Shown: piece after piece, positions 1 through 5,480 of the stretch
How positions within the stretch are numbered: the first letter of the stretch is position 1
Layout of the letters: each line of letters starts with the position of its first letter
Assembly (NCBI GenBank): GCA_964405775.1
Contig: CAYOPG010000113.1
Location: forward strand, 1 to 5,532
DNA length: 5,532 nucleotides
Direction: 5' to 3'
Source of the DNA: JAAZFF01 sp964405775
Lineage (GTDB): Bacteria; Verrucomicrobiota; Kiritimatiellia; RFP12; UBA3636
Translations under genes and position numbers: made by a program
The notes under the pieces: generated by a model
Told to the model about the DNA's origin: nothing
The model's database searches: none
The model's input: the letters and a program-made list of their open reading frames with translations, nothing else

Positions 1-90
1 TATGAATTTCACCCAATGAATACAGGCATACCATGAACAACGCAATCGGCTCCATCGGGCGATGCAATAATATCCAAGAACTTGCCGATA

Positions 91-106
91 TGCTATAATG
101 TCGGGC
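91..106 (+). promoter_or_regulatory. Extended -10 promoter of the LUD gene (leaderless type)
   Basis: The sequence TGCTATAAT at 91-99 is a perfect extended -10 element (TGn followed by TATAAT). A start of transcription about 7 nt after the hexamer falls at 106-107, exactly on the ATG at 107, so the message would have no leader. No convincing -35 hexamer lies 16-18 bp upstream; extended -10 promoters are known to tolerate this. No purine-rich ribosome-binding site precedes either candidate ATG. The assignment is inference from position and consensus only. Confidence 0.55.
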
Positions 107-766
107 ATGAAAAAAGACAACACCAACGCCATCCTGAAAAAAACTTCGGAACTGATATGTCGCAAAGCCGCCGCCAATCTGGCTAAACGCGGGTTTGAAG
201 CCGTGTATTGCGAGACGGCGGCCGATGCCGCTGATTTTATAATCCGCGCCACAGCAGCCGCAACAACCATAGGCATTGGCGGTTCGCAATCCGTCGTTGA
301 TCTTGATATATTCGACAAGCTCGCCGCCAACGGGGGCAAGTTGCTCATCCACAGTGATCCCGAATTGAGCGCCGAAGAGAAAAAAGCGACCATGAAAGGG
401 CAGCAGATCTGCGACGTGTTTATTGCAGGTGTAAACGGTCTGTCCACAGAGGGCGATATAGTCAATATCGACGGTGTCGGCAACCGCGTTGCCGCAACCA
501 TTTACGGGCCGGAGAAGATTATTCTGGTGGCTGGCCGCAACAAGATCGTCGATGGAGGAGTAGCCGAAGCCTTGGAACGCGCAAAGAAATGCGCAGCTCC
601 ACCCAACAGCATACGCCTTTCGAAAAACACCCCATGCGCAAAGACGGGGATATGCGCAAACTGCGATTCTCCAGATCGCATTTGCAAGGTGACCGTTATT
701 ATGGAGCGAAAACCCACCCGAAGCGACATCGCAGTGCTCGTCGTGAACGAGAACATGGGTTTTTAG
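107..766 (+). CDS. LUD-domain (LutC/YkgG-like, DUF162) protein with C-terminal cysteine cluster
   Basis: This is a single-domain LUD protein, the family that includes LutC of the L-lactate utilization operon; the role of stand-alone members is not established. Numbering from the ATG at 98 (222 residues), visible family signatures are the glycine loop TIGIGGSQSV at 57-66 and the core around 108-151 (FIAGVNGLSTEGDIVNIDG, then GNR, then ILVAGRNKIV). The C-terminus holds four cysteines at 180, 186, 189 and 196 (C-X5-C-X2-C-X6-C) in an NTPCAKTGICANC...SPDRIC context, which suggests a metal or Fe-S site, although no cofactor can be proved from sequence. No signal peptide or membrane segment is seen, so it is probably cytosolic. 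I prefer the ATG at 107 (219 residues), because it lies 7 nt after a TATAAT box; the ATG at 98 overlaps that box and could only be used from a transcript starting further upstream. No lutA or lutB partner is present. Family assignment is firm, substrate unknown. Confidence 0.88.
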   Translation: MKKDNTNAILKKTSELICRKAAANLAKRGFEAVYCETAADAADFIIRATAAATTIGIGGSQSVVDLDIFDKLAANGGKLLIHSDPELSAEEKKATMKGQQICDVFIAGVNGLSTEGDIVNIDGVGNRVAATIYGPEKIILVAGRNKIVDGGVAEALERAKKCAAPPNSIRLSKNTPCAKTGICANCDSPDRICKVTVIMERKPTRSDIAVLVVNENMGF

Positions 767-2565
767 GCTCTAGACTCTATAAACGACATCAGGGTACGGC
801 GGAAAAGTGTCCGTGCTGGACTCGTATCCCACTTGTTGAAGAAATCCTGCCATTGGGGTGTGAATAATGCATCTTGGTACTCAAGTCTCGACAAACCGTC
901 CGATTCGCGAACGGCCATAGATGAAGTACGGCTAACAGGAAGATACTCGACCCAGTCCACCGGGACTTGATGCCAATTGCCGTCACCGCCAAACTTGTCT
1001 ACGAATTCCGTGTGCCGTTCGGTGCGAAAACCATATGCCGTAACTTCCACCAAGTGCACATCATCCCGGCTCTCGCGCACCACGGTTTTCAGTATGTTTG
1101 GTGTAGCTGACAGGTGATGCTTAAACTCATCCTGCCCATGTATATTGGCTATTGTTTCATGTTCCCAGAATGATGGACTGCGGCTGTAGACGTCCTTGTA
1201 AATATCGGAGTGAGACCGGTGCTGCTGGTACAACGGGATAGTGAGCACGGGTGCCATTGCAAAGAAAAAAGACCTGAAATAGTCGTTGTTAAAGTCATTG
1301 AAAAATCTGCGCGCCGCCGCTAGATCGTACGAATGGAAGGCCAGAGGATGCGCGGCAAGGTCAAGATCGGAAAGGTGCTGCGGCCACACCATGTTTATCA
1401 TGTTGTCTTTGACAAACGCAAAATCGTCGCCGTATCCGACACTTTTATCCTTCAACAAGGTCACCATCTGCCGTTGCGCCAAAGGAGTGAACAGAAGGCG
1501 GAACTGCACGTCGTCATTCCGGTCTATGGCATGGAAGAGAACTTCGAAATCCTTGTTTGACATCATCGTGAACCCCGAATCGTCGTCAAGATTCCTCGAA
1601 AATTTTTCGAGCTCTTTTATCTCGCGTGATTTGCGCCATTTATCCAGCAGCCCGCCGCCGTCATCTGAAAAACTTGACGGGCTGCGGCTGAAGCGGAGAG
1701 TGGGCGCCGCTTCGTTGCCGTAGATCACGACCTTGTTTGTGTAGTGTTCCGGTGCGGGTTTTGTAACCGAAGCAGAGAGTGTCTGGCGTTTGGTCACATA
1801 GGATGTGTGCCTTCTTCCCTGCGCGTCTGTAGTTGTCTGCCTCTCTCTCCATGAAATCGACTTCGATCCCCTATAAGTTTTGGCTCCCATGCTGAAATCA
1901 AGCGTTTCCGCCACAACGAATGGGTTGCCGTTGATCTGGCCACTGAGCGTGCACAAGACTGACTTGTTGGTGTTGAATCTGTCGCTCCATCCAAACGTCC
2001 GGCGTATCTCTTCAAGCCTGCCGTTAGTCATGTATGGGTCGAGCTGTAGCAACGGCACCGTCTTCTGAACGAGTTTTCCAGGCATATCCCAGTCATAGAG
2101 CCTGTTAAGGGGAGCCATTTGCAGCAATGCCTCGTTAATCATTTCCGAGCGCTTTTCCTTAAGACTTTGAAGCGCCTCCCTGATGGTTTTGATGCGAGGG
2201 TTCAACCAAAAGAACACAGCGAACACGCTGCCGGCCGCTCCAACGAATGCCGCCATAGCCCATTGCGGGGAGAAGGGGGCATTGCTGTTATTTGCCCCAA
2301 GAGCATAAACAACTATGCAGATAACGCAGGCGACCGCCACCAGCCAAAATACTTTCCGCACAAACCTCAAAAAAGCCTCACTGCCGTCATGCGCACCGAT
2401 CTCGCTATCGAGTTTGTGGATCTCATTGACCTTTGCTGCATTGGCGGCTTCATCGACGCCGGAACGCCGCACAAGCTCCTCGAAAAACTCGGAGGTATTA
2501 GTTGCGTGCGTCTCTTTGAGGGAGTCGCGGAAGAGGGTTACCGGCTCGTAGATTTCTTCAATCAA
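763..2565 (-). CDS. DUF3137-type membrane protein, LemA partner, with long C-terminal extension
   Basis: This 600-residue protein has no known biochemical function. The N-terminal 65 residues are charged and helical; two membrane segments follow at about 71-90 and 101-121, separated by a short uncharged loop. Positive charges before the first and after the second (RK, then NPRIKTIR) predict that both ends face the cytoplasm. Residues about 150-395 resemble the DUF3137 family seen beside lemA in many bacteria: a segment near 168-225 ending in FVVAETLDF, and a block near 335-395 with FEVLFHAID, then FRLLFTPLAQRQMVTLL, then FAFVKDNMINM. Residues about 400-600 extend beyond that core, are rich in aromatic and charged residues, and match nothing I recognise; a hydrophobic stretch at 432-446 may be buried or membrane-associated. 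The start is TTG: the frame upstream runs to a TGA at 2596-2598 without ATG or GTG, and AGGGA lies 9 nt before the TTG. It overlaps the lemA stop by 4 nt (TTGA), so translation is probably coupled. Family call is from remembered motifs. Confidence 0.75.
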   Translation of the reverse strand: MIEEIYEPVTLFRDSLKETHATNTSEFFEELVRRSGVDEAANAAKVNEIHKLDSEIGAHDGSEAFLRFVRKVFWLVAVACVICIVVYALGANNSNAPFSPQWAMAAFVGAAGSVFAVFFWLNPRIKTIREALQSLKEKRSEMINEALLQMAPLNRLYDWDMPGKLVQKTVPLLQLDPYMTNGRLEEIRRTFGWSDRFNTNKSVLCTLSGQINGNPFVVAETLDFSMGAKTYRGSKSISWRERQTTTDAQGRRHTSYVTKRQTLSASVTKPAPEHYTNKVVIYGNEAAPTLRFSRSPSSFSDDGGGLLDKWRKSREIKELEKFSRNLDDDSGFTMMSNKDFEVLFHAIDRNDDVQFRLLFTPLAQRQMVTLLKDKSVGYGDDFAFVKDNMINMVWPQHLSDLDLAAHPLAFHSYDLAAARRFFNDFNNDYFRSFFFAMAPVLTIPLYQQHRSHSDIYKDVYSRSPSFWEHETIANIHGQDEFKHHLSATPNILKTVVRESRDDVHLVEVTAYGFRTERHTEFVDKFGGDGNWHQVPVDWVEYLPVSRTSSMAVRESDGLSRLEYQDALFTPQWQDFFNKWDTSPARTLFRRTLMSFIESRA

Positions 2566-3230
2566 AAGAAGGTTTCCCTGGCTCTGGCCTTCGTTTCAGC
2601 AGAAGCAGTGAATGGTATGCGGGTGGTGTAGCCCGCGCGCGCCGCTACTATCATCTTTGTCGGCCAGGAAAACACATCGGTGTTCCAGATGTTAACCGTG
2701 TCGTTATACAACGCGCGTGCGGCTGTGATCTCCTTCTGCAGGTAGCTGTTCTGCCGCATCGCATCCGCGATGGCTGAATGAGCCTTGAGCTCGGGGTATG
2801 CCTCAACTTGCGGAAACAGACGTCCGAACGCACGGTCAAGCTGCCCCGAGACGGCGTTGCGTTCTCTGTCGCTGTGCGGAGCGCTGCCTCCTCGATATGC
2901 CGCCACAGACTTCATGACATCCTTGTCGAGGTCTATAGCCTTCTCCACAAGCGGCGCCACATTCTGCAATATCAGAACCCTTTGTTCCAGATAGTTGTCG
3001 ATCTGTGAAGCATCGGCTTGTATCTTCTGTTCGAGTTTTCTGAAATAATTCCGCGCGTTGATCTTCATGAAAAGGAAAACCACGCCGGGCAATATTCCAA
3101 GCACCCAAAGCAACACCTCGAAAACAACCGAGCCGATACCAATTTTCACCGGTATTTGCTTTTCTATAACATTGACGTCACGCCCCTGCGCGTTAACGGA
3201 ACCGGTAATTTCATCAAGTTCGTTGGCCAT
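2562..3230 (-). CDS. lemA: LemA family membrane protein
   Basis: This is a LemA family protein of 222 residues, a widespread helical membrane protein of unknown molecular function (not the Pseudomonas LemA/GacS sensor kinase). An acidic N-terminus of about 30 residues precedes one membrane segment at about 33-55; the cluster KINARNYFRK after it suggests that the helical C-terminal domain is cytoplasmic, an inference from charge alone. Family landmarks are the helix IDNYLEQRVLILQNVAPLV at 77-95, EAYPELKA at 143-150, then EITAARALYNDTVNIWN at 167-183 and FSWPTKMIVAARAGY at 187-201. The start is supported by GGAGA at 3237-3241, 6 nt before the ATG. It is the first gene of a two-gene operon with the DUF3137-type protein, overlapping it by 4 nt; this pairing recurs in other bacteria, so the two probably act in one membrane complex. 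LemA domain assignment is secure; the cellular role is not. Confidence 0.92.
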   Translation of the reverse strand: MANELDEITGSVNAQGRDVNVIEKQIPVKIGIGSVVFEVLLWVLGILPGVVFLFMKINARNYFRKLEQKIQADASQIDNYLEQRVLILQNVAPLVEKAIDLDKDVMKSVAAYRGGSAPHSDRERNAVSGQLDRAFGRLFPQVEAYPELKAHSAIADAMRQNSYLQKEITAARALYNDTVNIWNTDVFSWPTKMIVAARAGYTTRIPFTASAETKARARETFF

Positions 3231-3268
3231 GCCATATCTCCATGCTAAAAGATTGAAAAACCGTCATC

Positions 3269-3297
3269 ATTCTACGTTACAAACACAACAGATGCAA
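3269..3297 (-). promoter_or_regulatory. Sigma-70-type promoter of the lemA operon
   Basis: Read on the - strand, TTGCAT (3297-3292) and TAGAAT (3274-3269) are separated by 17 bp. Transcription should begin near 3262, giving a leader of about 30 nt that carries the GGAGA ribosome-binding site of lemA. The -35 box lies 3 bp beyond the U tract of the preceding terminator, so the operon is insulated from the RRM gene. The -10 matches 5 of 6 consensus bases and the -35 only 3 of 6. Confidence 0.6.
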
Positions 3298-3299
3298 CT

Positions 3300-3334
3300 G
3301 AAAACAAAAAGGACATCCTGCAACAGGATGTCCT
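3300..3334 (-). terminator. Rho-independent terminator of the RRM gene
   Basis: A perfect inverted repeat with 11-bp arms (AGGACATCCTG at 3310-3320 and its complement at 3324-3334) encloses a 3-nt loop. On the - strand it is followed by TTTTTGTTTT, the classic stem plus U tract of an intrinsic terminator. The + strand side lacks a T run, so it is directional. It closes the transcript of the RRM gene about 170 nt after its stop codon. Confidence 0.9.
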
Positions 3335-3505
3335 CCCCAAGCCCTCCATTTTCGGGAGAGCCCCTGGCATAAGCCCCTAAGTCCACCGCGCAAGCCCTAA
3401 AGACCAGCACTGCCGAAGCTTATAGACGGGAACGAATGCTGTCCCGCCATGTTGCGCAAATCAAATTAGTCTACGCAAACGGCAGGATATTAACCTGGGC
3501 GCGCG
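3335..3505 (-). other. Long 3' untranslated tail of the RRM gene transcript
   Basis: No gene with convincing start and coding character is visible in these 171 bases between the RRM stop codon and its terminator. On the - strand the tail contains a possible 7-bp stem with one G-U pair (arms at 3425-3431 and 3442-3448, 10-nt loop) and three spaced copies of a GGGCTT-like hexamer. No clear internal promoter was found. It may be simply untranslated sequence, or it may hold a 3'-derived small RNA that uses the terminator; the sequence alone does not decide. Confidence 0.35.
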
Positions 3506-3838
3506 CTACCAGCGAGAGCCGCCGCCACCGCCGCCGCGACGATCCCCGCCTCCGCGGCGATCACCACCACCGTAACCGCCGCGACGTTCCTCGCGTGGCT
3601 TCGGCTGCGATTCGTTGACGCGCAGTGCGCGTCCGTCGACTTCGCGCCCGTTGGTTGCTTCGATAGCCTTTCTGGCCTCGTCTTCATTGGGCATGTCAAC
3701 AAAGCCAAAGCCTTTTGAGCGGCCGGACATGCGGTCCACGCAAACGCGTGCTGATTCAACGGCTCCGAATTCAGCAAATAGCTGCTTTAGGGAGTCGTCG
3801 GTGGTCGAGTAGGCCAGATTGCCAACGTAGATATCCAT
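3506..3838 (-). CDS. RRM-type RNA-binding protein with arginine/glycine-rich tail
   Basis: This is a 110-residue single-RRM protein of the small bacterial type (comparable to cyanobacterial Rbp proteins), predicted to bind single-stranded RNA. The RRM spans residues about 1-78: RNP2 is IYVGNL at 3-8 and RNP1 is KGFGFVDM at 42-49, with the RNA-stacking aromatics at Tyr4, Phe44 and Phe46. Residues 79-110 form a low-complexity tail of Arg and Gly (two GDRRGGG units, ending GGSRW), likely disordered and adding non-specific RNA affinity. The ATG is preceded by AGGA at 3844-3847 with a 5-nt spacer. It is monocistronic: it has its own promoter, an approximately 84-nt leader with hairpins, and a strong terminator. 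In other bacteria such proteins are often cold-induced; the structured leader would fit that, but no regulation is demonstrated here. The domain assignment is unambiguous; RNA targets are unknown. Confidence 0.95.
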   Translation of the reverse strand: MDIYVGNLAYSTTDDSLKQLFAEFGAVESARVCVDRMSGRSKGFGFVDMPNEDEARKAIEATNGREVDGRALRVNESQPKPREERRGGYGGGDRRGGGDRRGGGGGGSRW

Positions 3839-3922
3839 ATTGTTCCTGATCTGTGTAACTTTTCTTTTCTATTGCCCTTGTCAGGGGGCGCTTAAACAGT
3901 CTTCTTCATCTGAAGAAAACGC
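3839..3922 (-). promoter_or_regulatory. Structured 5' leader of the RRM gene
   Basis: The leader runs from the predicted transcription start near 3922 to the ATG. Two small hairpins can be drawn: a perfect 7-bp inverted repeat (TTCTTCA at 3902-3908 against TGAAGAA at 3911-3917; in RNA probably 6 bp with a tetraloop) and a GC-rich one (GCCCT at 3874-3878 against AGGG at 3883-3886). An A-rich single-stranded stretch and the AGGA ribosome-binding site follow. It resembles no riboswitch that I know. A temperature or autoregulatory role is speculation. Confidence 0.35.
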
Positions 3923-3928
3923 CACCAG

Positions 3929-3956
3929 ATTATACTATTTGGATGTATAGGTGCAA
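3929..3956 (-). promoter_or_regulatory. Sigma-70-type promoter of the RRM gene
   Basis: On the - strand TTGCAC (3956-3951) and a perfect TATAAT (3934-3929) are separated by 16 bp. The expected transcription start is near 3922. It lies just beyond the T-rich end of xseA, so the RRM gene is a separate unit from xseA. Confidence 0.65.
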
Positions 3957-3975
3957 GATAAATCGCATCTGTTAA

Positions 3976-4021
3976 AAAACTAAAAAAAGCCGTCAAATCA
4001 CTGCCCAACATGCGGACTGCT
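3976..4021 (-). terminator. Probable weak intrinsic terminator of xseA
   Basis: Immediately downstream of the xseA stop codon, AGCAGTC (4021-4015) can pair with GACGGCT (3994-3988) with one mismatch and a 20-nt loop. A run of seven T, then AG and six more T, follows on the - strand. The U tract is convincing and correctly placed; the stem is short and imperfect, so efficiency is uncertain. Confidence 0.45.
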
Positions 4022-4027
4022 GGTGTT

Positions 4028-5443
4028 TCAGAAGAGTGTCTGCTGCTCAACATCATGTGAGACTACAGAGGGCCCCCGCCGGGATGTCTTGCGTCTGGCC
4101 GAAGAGGCGTTACCATCCAAAATTATAGAGGTGAATTCGCCGTCGTGGAGCTGAGTCGCGACTTTTTCTCCCGCGTGCGCCTGTGTCGTGCTCTTAATTA
4201 TGGAACCATCCTCGCTCTTCACGATGGCGTAACCTCTCGAAAGCACGGCTGCGGGGTTGAGCGCATCAAGTCTTGCAGAGAGATTTTCAAGTTTGTGCGA
4301 GCCCGCCGCGAGTGCGGTTCCCGCACCATGCGTGGCGTCGCCACTAAGCTCGGAAAGTCGCAGGCGAAGCGCATGCAACGAACGTCCGATCGTGGCCACC
4401 ATCCGAGGGGTCGCTGCGTCGAGGCGTGCCCTGCGCTCCTTAGCGCCGCCCTTCAGCGAGGATTCCATACGCTGCCAGATGTTGTCTATTCTCTGCGAGT
4501 GCTGACGGACAAGAGTTTCAGGCTTGCGGAACACATGGCTGCCTGAAGATATTTCAATGCGCGAGCGGGCATGGCGTAAGGCATTGCGAATAGCGTTTAC
4601 AAGACGAGTCCTGATTGTGGCGAAACGCTTTTCGAAATCTTCCTTGCGCCCCACGACAAGTTCTGCCGCCGCGGAAGGAGTTGGCGCACGCACATCGGCG
4701 ACCCAGTCCGAAATCGTAACATCGGTTTCATGACCGACAGCGGATATTACAGGAATGCCGGAAGCATGGATTGCACGGGCAACCTCCTCCTCATTGAAAC
4801 TCCACAAATCCTCAATGCTGCCACCGCCGCGGCCGACGATAATAACATCTGGTGGCTCAGGCATGTTGTTGAGCAACTCTATTCCCCCCGCGATCTGCTT
4901 CGCCGCTCCAGCACCCTGAACAAGTGCCGGAGCGATGACGATGTGGATGTTCGCGAAACGGCGACGGGTCACATTCAGCATGTCACGTATTGCCGCGCCT
5001 GTGGGCGATGTTACGATGCCGATCTTGCGCGGGAGAGCAGGCAATGGGCGTCTCTCGCGATCAAACAACCCTTCGGCTTTCAGCTTGCGCTTCAACTCTT
5101 CGAACTTGACCATCAAGTCGCCGATCCCGGTGCGTTCAATGCTTCGCGCGATGATCTGGTAATTTCCGCGCTGCTCGTAAACGGTGACCTCTCCACGTAC
5201 GCGCACCTTCTCGCCGTCCTTGATGTCGGAGCGGGGCATGTGCGTGGTGAAATGGAAAAACGCGCAGGCAATCTGCGCTCCCGAGTCCTTGAGCGAGAAA
5301 TAAGCGTGCCCGGAACCGGTCACGACCTTGAAGTTCGAAATCTCTCCCTCCACCCACACGCCTGGCGAAAAGGAGGTCTCAATTACCCCCCTGATCCGCG
5401 CTGTAAGCGCGCTGACGGTCTCGGGCTTTCGTGTTTCTTCCAT
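4028..5443 (-). CDS. xseA: Exodeoxyribonuclease VII large subunit
   Basis: XseA is the catalytic subunit of exonuclease VII, which with several small XseB subunits degrades single-stranded DNA from both ends to oligonucleotides, acting in repair and in processing of damaged DNA. The 471 residues (about 456 in E. coli) comprise an N-terminal OB fold at about 9-103 (VWVEGEISNF at 29-38, SGHAYFSLKD at 44-53), the catalytic domain at about 125-265 (KIGIVTSPTGAAIRDML, VGRGGGSIEDLWSFNEE, ISAVGHETDVTISD), a long helical XseB-binding region at about 265-390, and a C-terminal cap (LNPAAVLSRGYAIV, then AGEKVATQL). Asp154, Arg205, His238 and Asp241 match the residues shown to matter in the E. coli enzyme. 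After residue 443 comes a Ser/Arg-rich tail ending QQTLF, reminiscent of a sliding-clamp-binding motif. There is no Shine-Dalgarno; a TATAAT box 8 nt before the ATG suggests a leaderless or nearly leaderless message. No xseB lies downstream. Confidence 0.97.
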   Translation of the reverse strand: MEETRKPETVSALTARIRGVIETSFSPGVWVEGEISNFKVVTGSGHAYFSLKDSGAQIACAFFHFTTHMPRSDIKDGEKVRVRGEVTVYEQRGNYQIIARSIERTGIGDLMVKFEELKRKLKAEGLFDRERRPLPALPRKIGIVTSPTGAAIRDMLNVTRRRFANIHIVIAPALVQGAGAAKQIAGGIELLNNMPEPPDVIIVGRGGGSIEDLWSFNEEEVARAIHASGIPVISAVGHETDVTISDWVADVRAPTPSAAAELVVGRKEDFEKRFATIRTRLVNAIRNALRHARSRIEISSGSHVFRKPETLVRQHSQRIDNIWQRMESSLKGGAKERRARLDAATPRMVATIGRSLHALRLRLSELSGDATHGAGTALAAGSHKLENLSARLDALNPAAVLSRGYAIVKSEDGSIIKSTTQAHAGEKVATQLHDGEFTSIILDGNASSARRKTSRRGPSVVSHDVEQQTLF

Positions 5444-5451
5444 ATCCGCCG

Positions 5452-5480
5452 ATTATACACACCGCAAGCAAGAAAAGCAA
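5452..5480 (-). promoter_or_regulatory. xseA: Promoter of xseA, leaderless or near-leaderless type
   Basis: On the - strand TTGCTT (5480-5475), a 17-bp spacer and a perfect TATAAT (5457-5452) are followed by only 8 nt before the xseA ATG. Transcription would begin at or within 1-2 nt of the start codon. The 8 nt (CGGCGGAT) cannot act as a ribosome-binding site if the RNA begins there, and are not a good Shine-Dalgarno match anyway. This is inference from spacing. Confidence 0.62.

Noticed and set aside
1..36. Possible end of an upstream + strand gene (last residues HPMNTGIP, TGA at 34-36).
   Set aside because: Only 11 codons are visible and the other two + frames also stop by 19; nothing distinguishes it from chance.
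3..90. A - strand frame reading SPDGADCVVHGMPVFIG before a TGA near the left edge.
   Set aside because: It looks protein-like but is bounded by an in-frame TAG only 27 codons earlier, has no ATG near its beginning and matches no family I know; at most a gene remnant.
238..243. A second TATAAT on the + strand inside the LUD gene.
   Set aside because: No -35 box at 16-18 bp and no gene start downstream; AT-rich codons explain it.
2119..2631. A 170-codon + strand open frame across the lemA/DUF3137 junction.
   Set aside because: It overlaps two better supported genes, has no ribosome-binding site or recognisable motif, and its composition is that of a reverse-complement shadow.
3339..3398. Three AAGCCC(C)T copies that might be an operator array.
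   Set aside because: Spacing is irregular (about 32 and 21 bp), copies are only 7-8 bases, and they lie downstream of a gene, not at a promoter.
3519..3590. Repetitive GC-rich DNA that might be a tandem repeat.
   Set aside because: It is simply the codons of the Arg/Gly-rich tail of the RRM protein (two GDRRGGG units).
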